Shown: positions 44,088 through 52,114 of the stretch, piece after piece
Layout of the letters: each line of letters begins with the position of its first letter
How positions within the stretch are numbered: the stretch's first letter is position 1
Translations under genes and position numbers: made by a program
Assembly: GCF_000737245.1 (NCBI RefSeq)
Contig: NZ_JPQU01000023.1
Location: 62,001-126,000 of the forward strand
From: Pseudomonas syringae
Lineage (GTDB): Bacteria; Pseudomonadota; Gammaproteobacteria; Pseudomonadales; Pseudomonadaceae
DNA: 64,000 nucleotides
Direction: 5' to 3'
The notes under the pieces: model-generated
What the model saw: only the letters and a program-made list of their open reading frames with translations
What the model was told of the DNA's origin: nothing
The model's database searches: none

Positions 44088-45386
44088 ATGCAAACCTCTC
44101 GCAACCAGTCGCGCCGTGCGGCCGCCGCTGCATTCGTCGGAACCACCGTCGAATTTTATGACTTCTACATCTACGCCACTGCCGCTGCTCTGGTACTTGG
44201 CCAGGTGTTCTTCCCCAGTGAAAACCCGGCACTCAGTACGCTGGCCGCATTCGGTACGTTCGCCGTTGGCTTTATCGCACGGCCAATGGCCGGGATGGTG
44301 TTCGGCCATCTGGGTGACCGTTTGGGTCGCAAGAAGATGCTGTTGTTCACGATGCTGTTGATGGGCCTGGCTACCACCGGAATCGGCATGCTGCCCAGCT
44401 ATGCCAGCGCTGGCATCTGGGCCCCCATCGGATTAGTTGCACTGCGCATCGTTCAGGGGATCTCGGTCGGTGGCGAATGGGGTGGCGCGGTGTTGATGGC
44501 CAGCGAGCACGCACCGAAGGGTCGCAAGACGTTCTATGCCTCTTTTGCGCAACTGGGTAGCCCGGCCGGCCTGCTGCTCGCCTTGATTGCCTTCCGGCTG
44601 GTGACCTCACTTGAGCCAGCCGAACTGCTCGACTGGGGCTGGCGCCTGCCGTTCCTGGCCAGTGGTGTGCTGATGATGATTGGTTTGGTCATTCGCTTCG
44701 GGGTCGATGAGTCGCCGGAATTCAAAGCCGTCGCGGACAACGGCGAGACTGCCAAATACCCTGTGCTGGACGTTATACGTACGTGCTGGAGGCAGATTTT
44801 CTTCGCGGCCTGCGCCGTGACCATCGGCTCGGCAGGCTTCTTCTTCACCAATACGTTCATGATCACCTACGTCACGCAATATCAGGGAATCTCCCGGGCG
44901 ACGATTCTTGATTGCCTGTTCATCGTGACGATCCTGCAATTTATCTCCCAGCCCTTGAGTGCACTGCTGGCAGAGCGTATCGGCGAAGGCCGGTTCCTGA
45001 AGCTCGCGGCCCTGCTTTCGATGGTCATGCCGTACCCGATGTTTGTGTTGGTCGGGACACAGAACCTGGCATTAATGACCCTGGGCATCGCCATGGCGGT
45101 GATCACCTTGTCGGCGCTTTACGCGGTCATCGCCGGCTACATGGCCCAGGCCTTCCCAGCGCATCTGCGCTACAGCGGCATCTCTATTGCCTATCAATTG
45201 ATCTGCGCGATTGCTGGCGGTACGACCCCGATCATTGGCACGTTGCTGGCCACACATTACGCCGGGCAATGGCTGCCCTTGGCGATTTTCTTCAGCTTGG
45301 TGGCTGGCCTGTCGCTATTTGGCGTCTGTGGCCTGGCGCGCTTGCGTGGCGAAACGAACGCCGCCCGCGCGCCAGCACTTCAGTAA
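44088..45386 (+). CDS. MHS-type MFS transporter 2
   Basis: This 432-residue carrier begins MQTSRNQSRRAAAAAFVGTT, then VEFYDFYIYATAAAL. It shares with transporter 1 the loop GMVFGHLGDRLGRKKML and helix 4 IVQGISVGGEWGGAVLMASE. ATG 44088 is preceded by AAAAGGG at good spacing; ATG 44070 is the alternative. It heads an operon with the class II aldolase, reductase and amidohydrolase genes. Probable substrate: a hydroxy or keto carboxylate. Confidence 0.9.
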   Translation: MQTSRNQSRRAAAAAFVGTTVEFYDFYIYATAAALVLGQVFFPSENPALSTLAAFGTFAVGFIARPMAGMVFGHLGDRLGRKKMLLFTMLLMGLATTGIGMLPSYASAGIWAPIGLVALRIVQGISVGGEWGGAVLMASEHAPKGRKTFYASFAQLGSPAGLLLALIAFRLVTSLEPAELLDWGWRLPFLASGVLMMIGLVIRFGVDESPEFKAVADNGETAKYPVLDVIRTCWRQIFFAACAVTIGSAGFFFTNTFMITYVTQYQGISRATILDCLFIVTILQFISQPLSALLAERIGEGRFLKLAALLSMVMPYPMFVLVGTQNLALMTLGIAMAVITLSALYAVIAGYMAQAFPAHLRYSGISIAYQLICAIAGGTTPIIGTLLATHYAGQWLPLAIFFSLVAGLSLFGVCGLARLRGETNAARAPALQ

Positions 45387-45426
45387 CCCAGCCGTTCAAT
45401 AAGCCAGCATTTAATAAGGAGCCATC

Positions 45427-46182
45427 ATGAACACCCTTGACTCAATGGATGCCGTCGAACGGCAGGCCCGATATGACCTGGCCGCGCTGTATCGACTGGT
45501 GGCGCATTTCCGCATGACCGACCTGATCGACACGCACATCAGCCTGCGTATTCCAGGTCCCGAGCATCACTTTCTGATCAACCGCTACGGGGTGATCTTC
45601 GACCGCATGACGGCCAGCGATCTGGTGCGCATCGATCAGTATGGTCAAGTGGTCAACGGCGACGTCGAGAACAGTCGGGTCAATGCCGCAGGTTTCGTGA
45701 TCCATTCGGCGATTCACATGGCCCGCGAGGACCTGAACTGTGTGATCCATACCCATACCGCCGCAGGCATGGCGGTCGCGGCCCAAGAACACGGCTTGCT
45801 GCCGATCACTCAACACGCGTTGAAGTTCTACGGCAAGCTGGCGTATCACACCTATGAAGGCATCGCCCTGTCGATGGATGAGCGTGAGCGTCTGGTCGCT
45901 GATCTGGGCACTCACAAGGCGATGATCCTGCGCAACCATGGCCTGCTGGTGGGGGGTAAAAGTGTTGCCCACGCATTCCACGAATTGCACTTCCTGGAGC
46001 GAGCCTGCCAGGCGCAGATTCAAGCCCTGTCCGGCAACAGCAAACTGATACAGCCGAGTGAAGAGGTCTGCCGCCTGGCAGCACAGCAATTTGATCGCGA
46101 GGAAGCCGAAGAAATCATCCAGCTCAGCTGGAAAGCGACGCTTACCCTGATCGAAGACCAGCGCGAGTCGTACTGCTCATGA
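45427..46182 (+). CDS. class II aldolase/adducin family protein
   Basis: This 251-residue protein has the aldolase class II zinc site HTHTAAGMAVAAQEHG (near residue 102) and a third His in ILRNHGLLVGG (near 165). Members cleave sugar phosphates or act as decarboxylases/epimerases; the adducin-like subgroup without a sugar-phosphate partner is often of unknown substrate. Its stop overlaps the start of the reductase gene (ATGA), so the two are translationally coupled. Confidence 0.87.
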   Translation: MNTLDSMDAVERQARYDLAALYRLVAHFRMTDLIDTHISLRIPGPEHHFLINRYGVIFDRMTASDLVRIDQYGQVVNGDVENSRVNAAGFVIHSAIHMAREDLNCVIHTHTAAGMAVAAQEHGLLPITQHALKFYGKLAYHTYEGIALSMDERERLVADLGTHKAMILRNHGLLVGGKSVAHAFHELHFLERACQAQIQALSGNSKLIQPSEEVCRLAAQQFDREEAEEIIQLSWKATLTLIEDQRESYCS

Positions 46183-47108
46183 TGACTGTCGTTCTTTTGG
46201 CAAGCGATACCGGCCTGCTCACCCAGTTACAGGCTGCGTTCGCTCGCCAGGCACCCGAATTGCGGGTGGTGCTGGCCGATGACCCGCACGCGGACCGGGC
46301 ACAAATCGCCGCCTGCTGGTATCCGCCGGCAAACAGCATGAGCGCCCTGCCCAACCTGCAACTGGTGCATTCGGTAGCGGCCGGGGTTGATCACCTGCAA
46401 ACCGATCCGAGCCGTCCTGACGTACCCGCCTGCCGGGTGGTCGACCCGGACCATCGTCAGGGCATGACCGAATACGTGCGCTGGGCCGTGCTGAATTTCC
46501 ATCGGGACTTCGACCGTGTCACGGCGCAACAGCGCCAAAAACTGTGGCAGCGTCACCCGCAGCGTCCGGCCTCGGAGTTCAAGGTGGGCATCATGGGTCT
46601 TGGCTCGCTGGGTGCGGCAATCGCCACGGACTTGTCCGGTGCCGGGTATACGGTGCGCGGCTGGGCGCGAAGCCCACGGGAGTTGTCGGGTGTCGCTTGT
46701 CATCATGGCGATGATCAGTTCGACGGTTTCCTCGACGGGCTGGACATGCTGATCAACCTGCTGCCGTTGACCGAGGCCACCCGCGGCATCCTGTGCAAGC
46801 GGACCTTCGCGGCGCTCTCTACCGGTGCGGTGATCGTCAACGTCGGACGCGGGCAACACTTGGTGATTGACGACCTGGAGCAGGCGCTCGCCAGCGGTCA
46901 ATTACGCGGCGCGGTACTGGATGTGTTCGAGCGCGAGCCGCTGCCTTTCAGTGAGCGACTCTGGCAAATGCCGGGAGTGGTGATCACCCCGCACATGGCT
47001 TCAGCCGCCTCTCATGACTGTATCGCCCGGCAGGTGGCCGAAAACGCTCGCCGGCTGAGCAATGGCGAACCCCTGAACAATCTGGTGAACCCGGAACTGG
47101 GTTACTGA
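46179..47108 (+). CDS. GhrA-like glyoxylate/hydroxypyruvate reductase
   Basis: This 309-residue D-isomer-specific 2-hydroxyacid dehydrogenase has the NAD(P) motif GIMGLGSLGAAIA (near residue 139), catalytic Arg in VNVGRGQHL, Glu in LDVFEREPLP and His in VVITPHMAS. The pattern and length match the GhrA subgroup, which reduces glyoxylate and hydroxypyruvate. It probably interconverts a 2-keto acid released in the same pathway. Confidence 0.88.
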   Translation: MMTVVLLASDTGLLTQLQAAFARQAPELRVVLADDPHADRAQIAACWYPPANSMSALPNLQLVHSVAAGVDHLQTDPSRPDVPACRVVDPDHRQGMTEYVRWAVLNFHRDFDRVTAQQRQKLWQRHPQRPASEFKVGIMGLGSLGAAIATDLSGAGYTVRGWARSPRELSGVACHHGDDQFDGFLDGLDMLINLLPLTEATRGILCKRTFAALSTGAVIVNVGRGQHLVIDDLEQALASGQLRGAVLDVFEREPLPFSERLWQMPGVVITPHMASAASHDCIARQVAENARRLSNGEPLNNLVNPELGY

Positions 47109-47130
47109 GTAATACGCAAGAGGCTTACTG

Positions 47131-48360
47131 ATGAACGTACTGAAATGCAACGGCGAGCGCCTCTGGGGCAGCCTCATGGACATGGCCAAAATAGGCGCCA
47201 CCGCCAAGGGTGGTAACTGTCGGTTGGCGCTGTCAGCAGAAGATGCAGCCGGACGCGAACTGTTCATGAGCTGGTGCCGGGCAGAAGGCATGACTCTCGG
47301 CTTCGACGCCATTGGCAACCTGTTCGCGCGTCGCGCCGGAATTGACGACAGCCTTGCCCCCATTGTCATGGGCAGTCACCTGGATACCCAGCCAAAAGGC
47401 GGCAGGTTCGATGGCATCTACGGTGTACTGAGCGGTCTGGAAGTGGTTCGCTGCCTCAACGAACAAGGCCTTCAGAGCCAGCGCCCCATCGAGATTGCGG
47501 TGTGGACCAACGAAGAAGGTGCACGCTTTACCCCGGCCATGTTTGGCTCGGCGGTGTTCACTGGCAGCCTGCCCCTGCAAACGGCTCTGGATGCGCAGGA
47601 CGCTGACGGCATCAGCGTCGCCCAAGCGCTACAAGCGACTGGCCACACCGGTGAGCTGCCATTTGAAAGGCCATTCGACGCTTATTTCGAAGCCCATATC
47701 GAGCAAGGTCCGATCCTTGAGGACAATGGCCTGCCAGTTGGCGTCGTAACCGGCGGCCAGGCCATCTGCTGGCTGGACGTGCAGGTCAAGGGTCAGAGCG
47801 CCCACGCCGGTACGACGCCGATGAAACTGCGCAAGGATGCGGTGTTTGGCGTGGCACAGATGGCTTCGCAGCTTGAGGCCCTGGCTGAAGAGTTCGCCCC
47901 CAAGGGTCTGGTGACCATCGGCCAGTTGAGCATTGCCAAATCGTCGCGCAACACCATTGCCGGCAGTGTGAATTTCACAGTGGATCTGCGTCATCATCAG
48001 GACGAGCAGATTGCCGCCATGGAACAGCAAGTGCAGCAGCGCTTCCAGCAAGTCGCCGACGCCCGGGGCCTGACCCTGAGTATTGAGCGCCACTGGCTCA
48101 GTCCAGCGACGCCTTTTGATGGTGATTGCGTTGCGGCAGTGCGCAGCGCTGTCGAAGCCCTGGGTTACCCCCATCAGGACATCGTCAGTGGCGCCGGTCA
48201 CGACGCCATCCTGCTGGCGCGCCACTGTCCGACCACCATGGTCTTCATTCCATGTGTGGGTGGGCTGAGTCACAACGAGGCCGAAGACATCTTCCCGGAA
48301 CACGCGCGCATGGGGTGCGATGTGTTGCTCAACGCCATCGTCGGACGCATTCAGCGCTAA
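47131..48360 (+). CDS. Zn-dependent M20-family amidohydrolase (N-carbamoyl-amino acid hydrolase/allantoate amidohydrolase type)
   Basis: This 409-residue enzyme has the HyuC/AllC metal-binding motifs GSHLDTQPKGGRFDGIYGVL (near residue 81), NEEGARF (near 125), EAHIEQGP (near 188) and SGAGHDA (near 353), plus the dimerisation lid with GQSAHAGTTPM. It would hydrolyse an N-carbamoyl amino acid, ureidoglycolate-type or acyl amide compound. With a GhrA-type glyoxylate reductase next to it, a ureido or N-acyl hydroxy-acid substrate is plausible but unproven. It ends the operon. Confidence 0.87.
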   Translation: MNVLKCNGERLWGSLMDMAKIGATAKGGNCRLALSAEDAAGRELFMSWCRAEGMTLGFDAIGNLFARRAGIDDSLAPIVMGSHLDTQPKGGRFDGIYGVLSGLEVVRCLNEQGLQSQRPIEIAVWTNEEGARFTPAMFGSAVFTGSLPLQTALDAQDADGISVAQALQATGHTGELPFERPFDAYFEAHIEQGPILEDNGLPVGVVTGGQAICWLDVQVKGQSAHAGTTPMKLRKDAVFGVAQMASQLEALAEEFAPKGLVTIGQLSIAKSSRNTIAGSVNFTVDLRHHQDEQIAAMEQQVQQRFQQVADARGLTLSIERHWLSPATPFDGDCVAAVRSAVEALGYPHQDIVSGAGHDAILLARHCPTTMVFIPCVGGLSHNEAEDIFPEHARMGCDVLLNAIVGRIQR

Positions 48361-48535
48361 AGATTTTTCCAGCCTATCTCTCACCTGACCTCCTCACCGG
48401 TCGGAAGGCCGGGCACAAGGGGAGCTCTTTGGATTGCCGTTTACTTATGCAACAAGCATGCGATGTGAGCGCTGTCCAAAATGGACATCAACGAAATTCT
48501 CTTCCCTCCGACGGCGCAGGAGGTCTGATTGAGCG

Positions 48536-48823
48536 TCAGGATCTGCGCACGATCTTGATCGAATGAGTCAGGGTCGGCTTGCGGGTCACGCTGATGGCCC
48601 GGCGTGTCACTGTATCGATAGTGATGTTCCAGTAGCCACTGCTCGGTACCGTGATCTTTGCCGGAAAGCTGTCGAAGGCGCCGCCATGATAGGTGTGGCG
48701 GCCGCCATTCTTGAAGCTGCGAAAGTTCGCATCGCTCATCAGGCGGATATTGCAGGCCTGGGACGCCTGGATGACGACAATGTCGTCCTCATTGAGATGT
48801 TCACGCTGGTGTATGAATTTCAT
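48536..48823 (-). CDS. DUF1883 family protein
   Basis: This 95-residue protein has the DUF1883 pattern: N-terminal MKFIHQREHLNEDDIVVIQ, NIRLMSDANFRSFKNGGRHT near residue 25, and VPSSGYWNITIDT near 58. It has no signal peptide. Some members are fused to TIR or other signalling domains, so a ligand- or protein-binding role is likely. It is monocistronic. The 175 bp between it and the amidohydrolase gene shows no obvious feature. Confidence 0.82.
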   Translation of the reverse strand: MKFIHQREHLNEDDIVVIQASQACNIRLMSDANFRSFKNGGRHTYHGGAFDSFPAKITVPSSGYWNITIDTVTRRAISVTRKPTLTHSIKIVRRS

Positions 48824-48862
48824 CTACAGCTCCGGCCAGGTCTCTGGCCTGTTAAATCTGCT

Positions 48863-49177
48863 TCACGCTTGCTGGGCAAGGATCATGGGCATCAAGCCCG
48901 GAAAGCGACTTTCCAGATCTTCCAGACGCAACGAGTTCATGTGCGTGGTGCCCACGCTCTGGGTTCTCACCAGCCCCGCATCGCGCAAGACGCGAAAATG
49001 ATGAGACATGCTCGACTTGGGGCGACCACCGTCAAGCTCGCCGCAGGTTGCTTCGGTAACGTGGCCAAGGCGGCGCACGATGTCTAGACGTACCGGATCG
49101 CTCAAGGCGTAAAACAATCGCTCGAGGACAAAATCGCTGGCAGGGGGGTGTTTGAATGGTCGCATGGGGCGAATCAT
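48863..49177 (-). CDS. ArsR-family repressor divergent from xenA
   Basis: This regulator of about 104 residues has a winged helix (LERLFYALSDPVRLDIVRRL near residue 20, then HVTEATCGELDGGRPKSSMS-HHFRVLRDAGLV). No classical metal-binding CxCxxC is present in the alpha-3 helix; a single Cys (ATCGEL) stands there and could act as a thiol/electrophile sensor. The start may be ATG 49177 or 49165, neither with a clear ribosome binding site. It faces xenA across a 76-bp spacer holding a perfect inverted repeat. Confidence 0.85.
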   Translation of the reverse strand: MIRPMRPFKHPPASDFVLERLFYALSDPVRLDIVRRLGHVTEATCGELDGGRPKSSMSHHFRVLRDAGLVRTQSVGTTHMNSLRLEDLESRFPGLMPMILAQQA

Positions 49178-49203
49178 ACACAGGGGTTTACGAATCAGCC
49201 ATA

Positions 49204-49221
49204 GTTCGAATAGTATCGAAC
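49204..49221. promoter_or_regulatory. operator of the ArsR-family repressor
   Basis: GTTCGA-ATAGTA-TCGAAC is a perfect 6-6-6 inverted repeat in the divergent spacer, with an extra TCGAA half copy right after it (49224–49228). It lies 33 bp before the xenA ATG and would overlap the promoters of both genes. Confidence 0.7.
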
Positions 49222-49253
49222 AATCGAATTCACTAGATCCCTGAGGTTTCAGC

Positions 49254-50342
49254 ATGTCTGCGTTGTTCCAGCCGTACACCCTTAAAGACATCACATTGCG
49301 CAACCGCATTGCCGTCCCGCCGATGTGCCAATACTCGGCCGTCGATGGTTTGATCAACGATTGGCACAAAGTTCACCTAGCGGCCATCGCCCGTGGCGGC
49401 GCCGGCCTGGTGATCGTCGAAGCCACTGCGGTGTCTCCTGAGGGCCGTATCACCCCCGGCTGCACCGGCATCTGGAATGATGAACTGGCTCAAGCTTTTG
49501 TGCCTGTGGTCAAGGCGATTAAGGACGCTGGCTCCGTGCCAGGCATCCAGATCGCCCACGCCGGCCGCAAAGCCAGCGCCAACCGTCCGTGGGAAGGCGA
49601 CGACCATATCGCTGCCGATGATTCGCGCGGCTGGCAGACCATCGCGCCCTCCTCCATTGCCTTTGGTGCCAACCTGCCCAAAGTGCCAGAAGCCATGACA
49701 CTGGATGATATCGCCCGGGTGCGTGACGACTTCGTTGCAGCCGCTCGCCGCGCTCGCGATGCCGGTTTTGAATGGCTGGAATTGCACTTCGCCCACGGCT
49801 ACCTGGCGCAAACGTTTTTCTCCGAACACTCCAACAAGCGTGACGACGCCTATGGCGGCAGCTTTGAAAATCGCAGCCGCTTCCTGCTGGAAACCCTGGC
49901 CGCCGTCCGTGACGTCTGGCCTGAACACCTGCCGCTGACCGCGCGTTTTGGCGTGCTGGAGTTCGATGGTCGTGATGAGCAGACCATGCTGGAATCCATC
50001 GAGCTGACCCGTCAATTCAAGGCGGCAGGCCTGGACATGCTCAGCGTCAGCATCGGCTTCACCATCCCGGAAACCAACATTCCCTGGGCTCCGTCCTTCA
50101 TGGGCCCAATTGCCGAGCGCGTGCGCCGTGAAGCCGGGATCCCGGTGTCCTCGGCCTGGGGCTTTGGTACTCCGGCTATCGCCGAGCAAGTGGTCAAGGA
50201 CGGTCAGTTGGACCTGGTGATGGTCGGCAGAGCTCACCTTGCCAACCCGCACTGGGCGTATTTCGCGGCCAAGGAATTGGGCGTGGATCGGGCTTCCTGG
50301 ACATTGCCAGCACCTTACGCGCACTGGCTTGAGCGTTACTGA
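49254..50342 (+). CDS. xenA: NADH:flavin oxidoreductase, xenobiotic reductase A (Old Yellow Enzyme family)
   Basis: This 362-residue FMN enzyme reduces activated alkenes and nitro compounds. The sequence follows P. putida XenA closely: MSALFQPYTLKDITLRNRIA, PPMCQY with the redox-tuning Cys25, QIAHAGRKASANRPWEGDDH (near 100), the substrate His pair in WLELHFAHGYL (near 175), and AWGFGTPAIAEQ and VGRAHLANPHWAY near the C-terminus. The divergent ArsR-type regulator and its palindrome suggest induction by an electrophile. A terminator follows. Confidence 0.95.
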   Translation: MSALFQPYTLKDITLRNRIAVPPMCQYSAVDGLINDWHKVHLAAIARGGAGLVIVEATAVSPEGRITPGCTGIWNDELAQAFVPVVKAIKDAGSVPGIQIAHAGRKASANRPWEGDDHIAADDSRGWQTIAPSSIAFGANLPKVPEAMTLDDIARVRDDFVAAARRARDAGFEWLELHFAHGYLAQTFFSEHSNKRDDAYGGSFENRSRFLLETLAAVRDVWPEHLPLTARFGVLEFDGRDEQTMLESIELTRQFKAAGLDMLSVSIGFTIPETNIPWAPSFMGPIAERVRREAGIPVSSAWGFGTPAIAEQVVKDGQLDLVMVGRAHLANPHWAYFAAKELGVDRASWTLPAPYAHWLERY

Positions 50343-50353
50343 TCAGTGAAGTG

Positions 50354-50385
50354 AAAAAAAAGGCGACCTCTAGGTCGCCTTTTTT
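50354..50385. terminator. bidirectional terminator between xenA and the deacetylase gene
   Basis: AAAAAAAGGCGACC-TCTA-GGTCGCCTTTTTT is an 8-bp GC-rich stem extended by A/T pairs on both sides. It can end both convergent transcripts; its last T is the first base of the deacetylase stop codon on the other strand. Confidence 0.9.
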
Positions 50386-51284
50386 CATTGAGCGTCGTTA
50401 TCCCATATCCAGCCCCACAAGCCCGGCAAATGCACGGATTCAGAACTGCTCTGAACAGTCCGTGCCATGGCTGCGCGTTGCAGTTCGGCGGTGTTGTCAT
50501 AGAAAGGTTTAGCATCCAGCTTCAGGCCGTTGGCATGGGCGCTGTCGAGCAATATCTGTAGATACTCTCGGGTGTGCCTTGCGGTATAACGATTCAAGTC
50601 ATGGAAGGTGATGACAACCGGCACCACTCCGTCCACGCTGGGCAGCTCGCCCTTGGCAACCTGCTCACGCACGACGGACAATTCCCGGAGCATGTGCGAG
50701 CGCCGACGCGGGCTGGCATTGAAGCCCCAGATCTTGCCGTCGTTGGCGCTGACATCGGTCAGCAACACATGCATCTGGTGCAACTGATAAGCCGCAAAGG
50801 TTCGCTTGTCGTAGTTCCAGAACGGCGGCCGCAATAGTGAGGGCGGCGCACCGGTAATGGCGGCAATGGCTGCGCTGCCCTGGTTCAACGACTGCTCAAG
50901 TTCCTGGGGGCTCAACGAGCGATGATTGGTATGCGACGGGGTCCCGGTATGAAAACCCAGGATATGCCCTTGCGCATGCTCGCGACGCATTACTCTGCGC
51001 CCTCGATCACTGTTGCCCGCCCTGGGCGCTCCGGTTTGAACGAAGAACACTGCCTTGATGCCACTTTGCAGCGGGTTATGGGCAAGGCTGTCCATCACTT
51101 GCAAGGTTGGATTAGCGAACCCCGAAGAGCTGGGGCCGTCATCGAATGTCAGAAGGAAGCGAATCGGCGGTTGCTGCTGCAACCGTTGCTCGGTTTCGGA
51201 GGTCAGAGGAACCGGCGCGGCAATACAACCCGCCAGTGCTGCCGCCATGGCGAGACAGCTCATCACAGTGAAAATGGTTTTCAT
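50385..51284 (-). CDS. polysaccharide deacetylase (NodB-type) lipoprotein
   Basis: This 299-residue carbohydrate esterase 4 protein has a lipoprotein signal (MKTIFTVMSCLAMAAALAG-C). The catalytic motifs are LTFDDGPSSSG (near residue 50), LGFHTGTPSHTNH (near 120, metal His pair) and LLRPPFWNYDKR (near 160). It probably removes N-acetyl groups from a cell-envelope or biofilm polysaccharide at the outer membrane. ATG 51284 is chosen because the signal peptide begins there. The residue after the lipid Cys is Ile, not Asp, favouring outer-membrane sorting. Confidence 0.87.
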   Translation of the reverse strand: MKTIFTVMSCLAMAAALAGCIAAPVPLTSETEQRLQQQPPIRFLLTFDDGPSSSGFANPTLQVMDSLAHNPLQSGIKAVFFVQTGAPRAGNSDRGRRVMRREHAQGHILGFHTGTPSHTNHRSLSPQELEQSLNQGSAAIAAITGAPPSLLRPPFWNYDKRTFAAYQLHQMHVLLTDVSANDGKIWGFNASPRRRSHMLRELSVVREQVAKGELPSVDGVVPVVITFHDLNRYTARHTREYLQILLDSAHANGLKLDAKPFYDNTAELQRAAMARTVQSSSESVHLPGLWGWIWDNDAQ

Positions 51285-51639
51285 GGAATTTTGTCGCCCG
51301 GATAACGGCTGAAACGATCTGGCCCGAGCAAATCCATGCATTGGCGCTAACGAAGGCTATCGACAGGCAATAGCGGGCGGCAGTTTAACCGCAAATTCGT
51401 GTTGATTGCGCTTGGCATTTCAGTCATTTACACGAGGAATGCATTATTTGGCAGACTTCGCATTTTTCTCCCGTTTAGCTGTCAATGCGCCGTCATTGCG
51501 CCGATCATCTGCAACTCGTCGATTTTTATAAAAAAATGAATTTTTTTCAGTTTGTTTTGTTCAGATGACGAGAAGCGACCGACTGGATCCAACGGCGCAG
51601 TGCTTCGTGCTTCTTAATGATTAGCAGAGGGAATAAGTA
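51285..51639. other. 355-bp AT-rich divergent intergenic region
   Basis: This region separates the deacetylase lipoprotein gene from the response-regulator gene. It is clearly more AT-rich than its neighbours around 51400–51570, with homopolymer runs (AAAAAAATGAATTTTTTT near 51530). It presumably holds both promoters and could host a small RNA, but I see no convincing terminator, palindrome or ORF in it. Confidence 0.5.
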
Positions 51640-52092
51640 ATGACTCAATCATCGCAGTATGGGGAGGCCTCGGCATCGGCATCGGCATCGGCAAGTCTGG
51701 TGCTGATTGTCGAGGATGAACCAATGATTCGCGACTTCGTGCAAGAGATCCTTGAGTTCGAAGGCGGGTTCAGGACTGAGTCTGTGGAGAACGCAGATCA
51801 AGCCCTTGAATATCTTCAGAATCACGCGCATGAAGTGTCATTACTGCTGACTGATGTACGCATGCCTGGAAGCATGGACGGCATCGCTTTGGCAAATCTG
51901 GTGGCCGGTAAATGGCCTGCGATGCCCATCGTGGTGATGTCCGGACACGGAACGCCCGGCAGTGATCAGCTTCCTCCTGATGTGCTTTTCATCGCCAAGC
52001 CCTGGACCATTACTCAGCTGCTGGATGGTGTATGCGGGAAGATCAGTGCTAGCGGCGCCCACTCCAGCGAAACCGCGAGCCAGTCACGCTGA
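51640..52092 (+). CDS. single-domain response regulator (CheY-like receiver)
   Basis: This 150-residue protein is one receiver domain (residues about 20–135) with no output domain. The acidic pocket is in LIVEDEP, the phospho-acceptor Asp in LLTDVRMPGSMDG (near residue 71), Ser in VVMSGHG and Lys in IAKPW. The N-terminal linker is Ala-Ser alternation encoded by four tandem TCGGCA hexamers (51670–51693), a slippage-prone tract that keeps frame. GAGGG precedes the ATG. It is convergent with dnaE2, 22 bp apart. The partner kinase is not in the window. Confidence 0.88.
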   Translation: MTQSSQYGEASASASASASLVLIVEDEPMIRDFVQEILEFEGGFRTESVENADQALEYLQNHAHEVSLLLTDVRMPGSMDGIALANLVAGKWPAMPIVVMSGHGTPGSDQLPPDVLFIAKPWTITQLLDGVCGKISASGAHSSETASQSR

Positions 52093-52114
52093 GTGCAGCA
52101 TGCTCTATACCGTT

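Noticed and set aside
48361..48535. Possible small gene between the M20 amidohydrolase and DUF1883 genes
   Set aside because: Forward frames here have no plausible start with a ribosome binding site and no conserved pattern.
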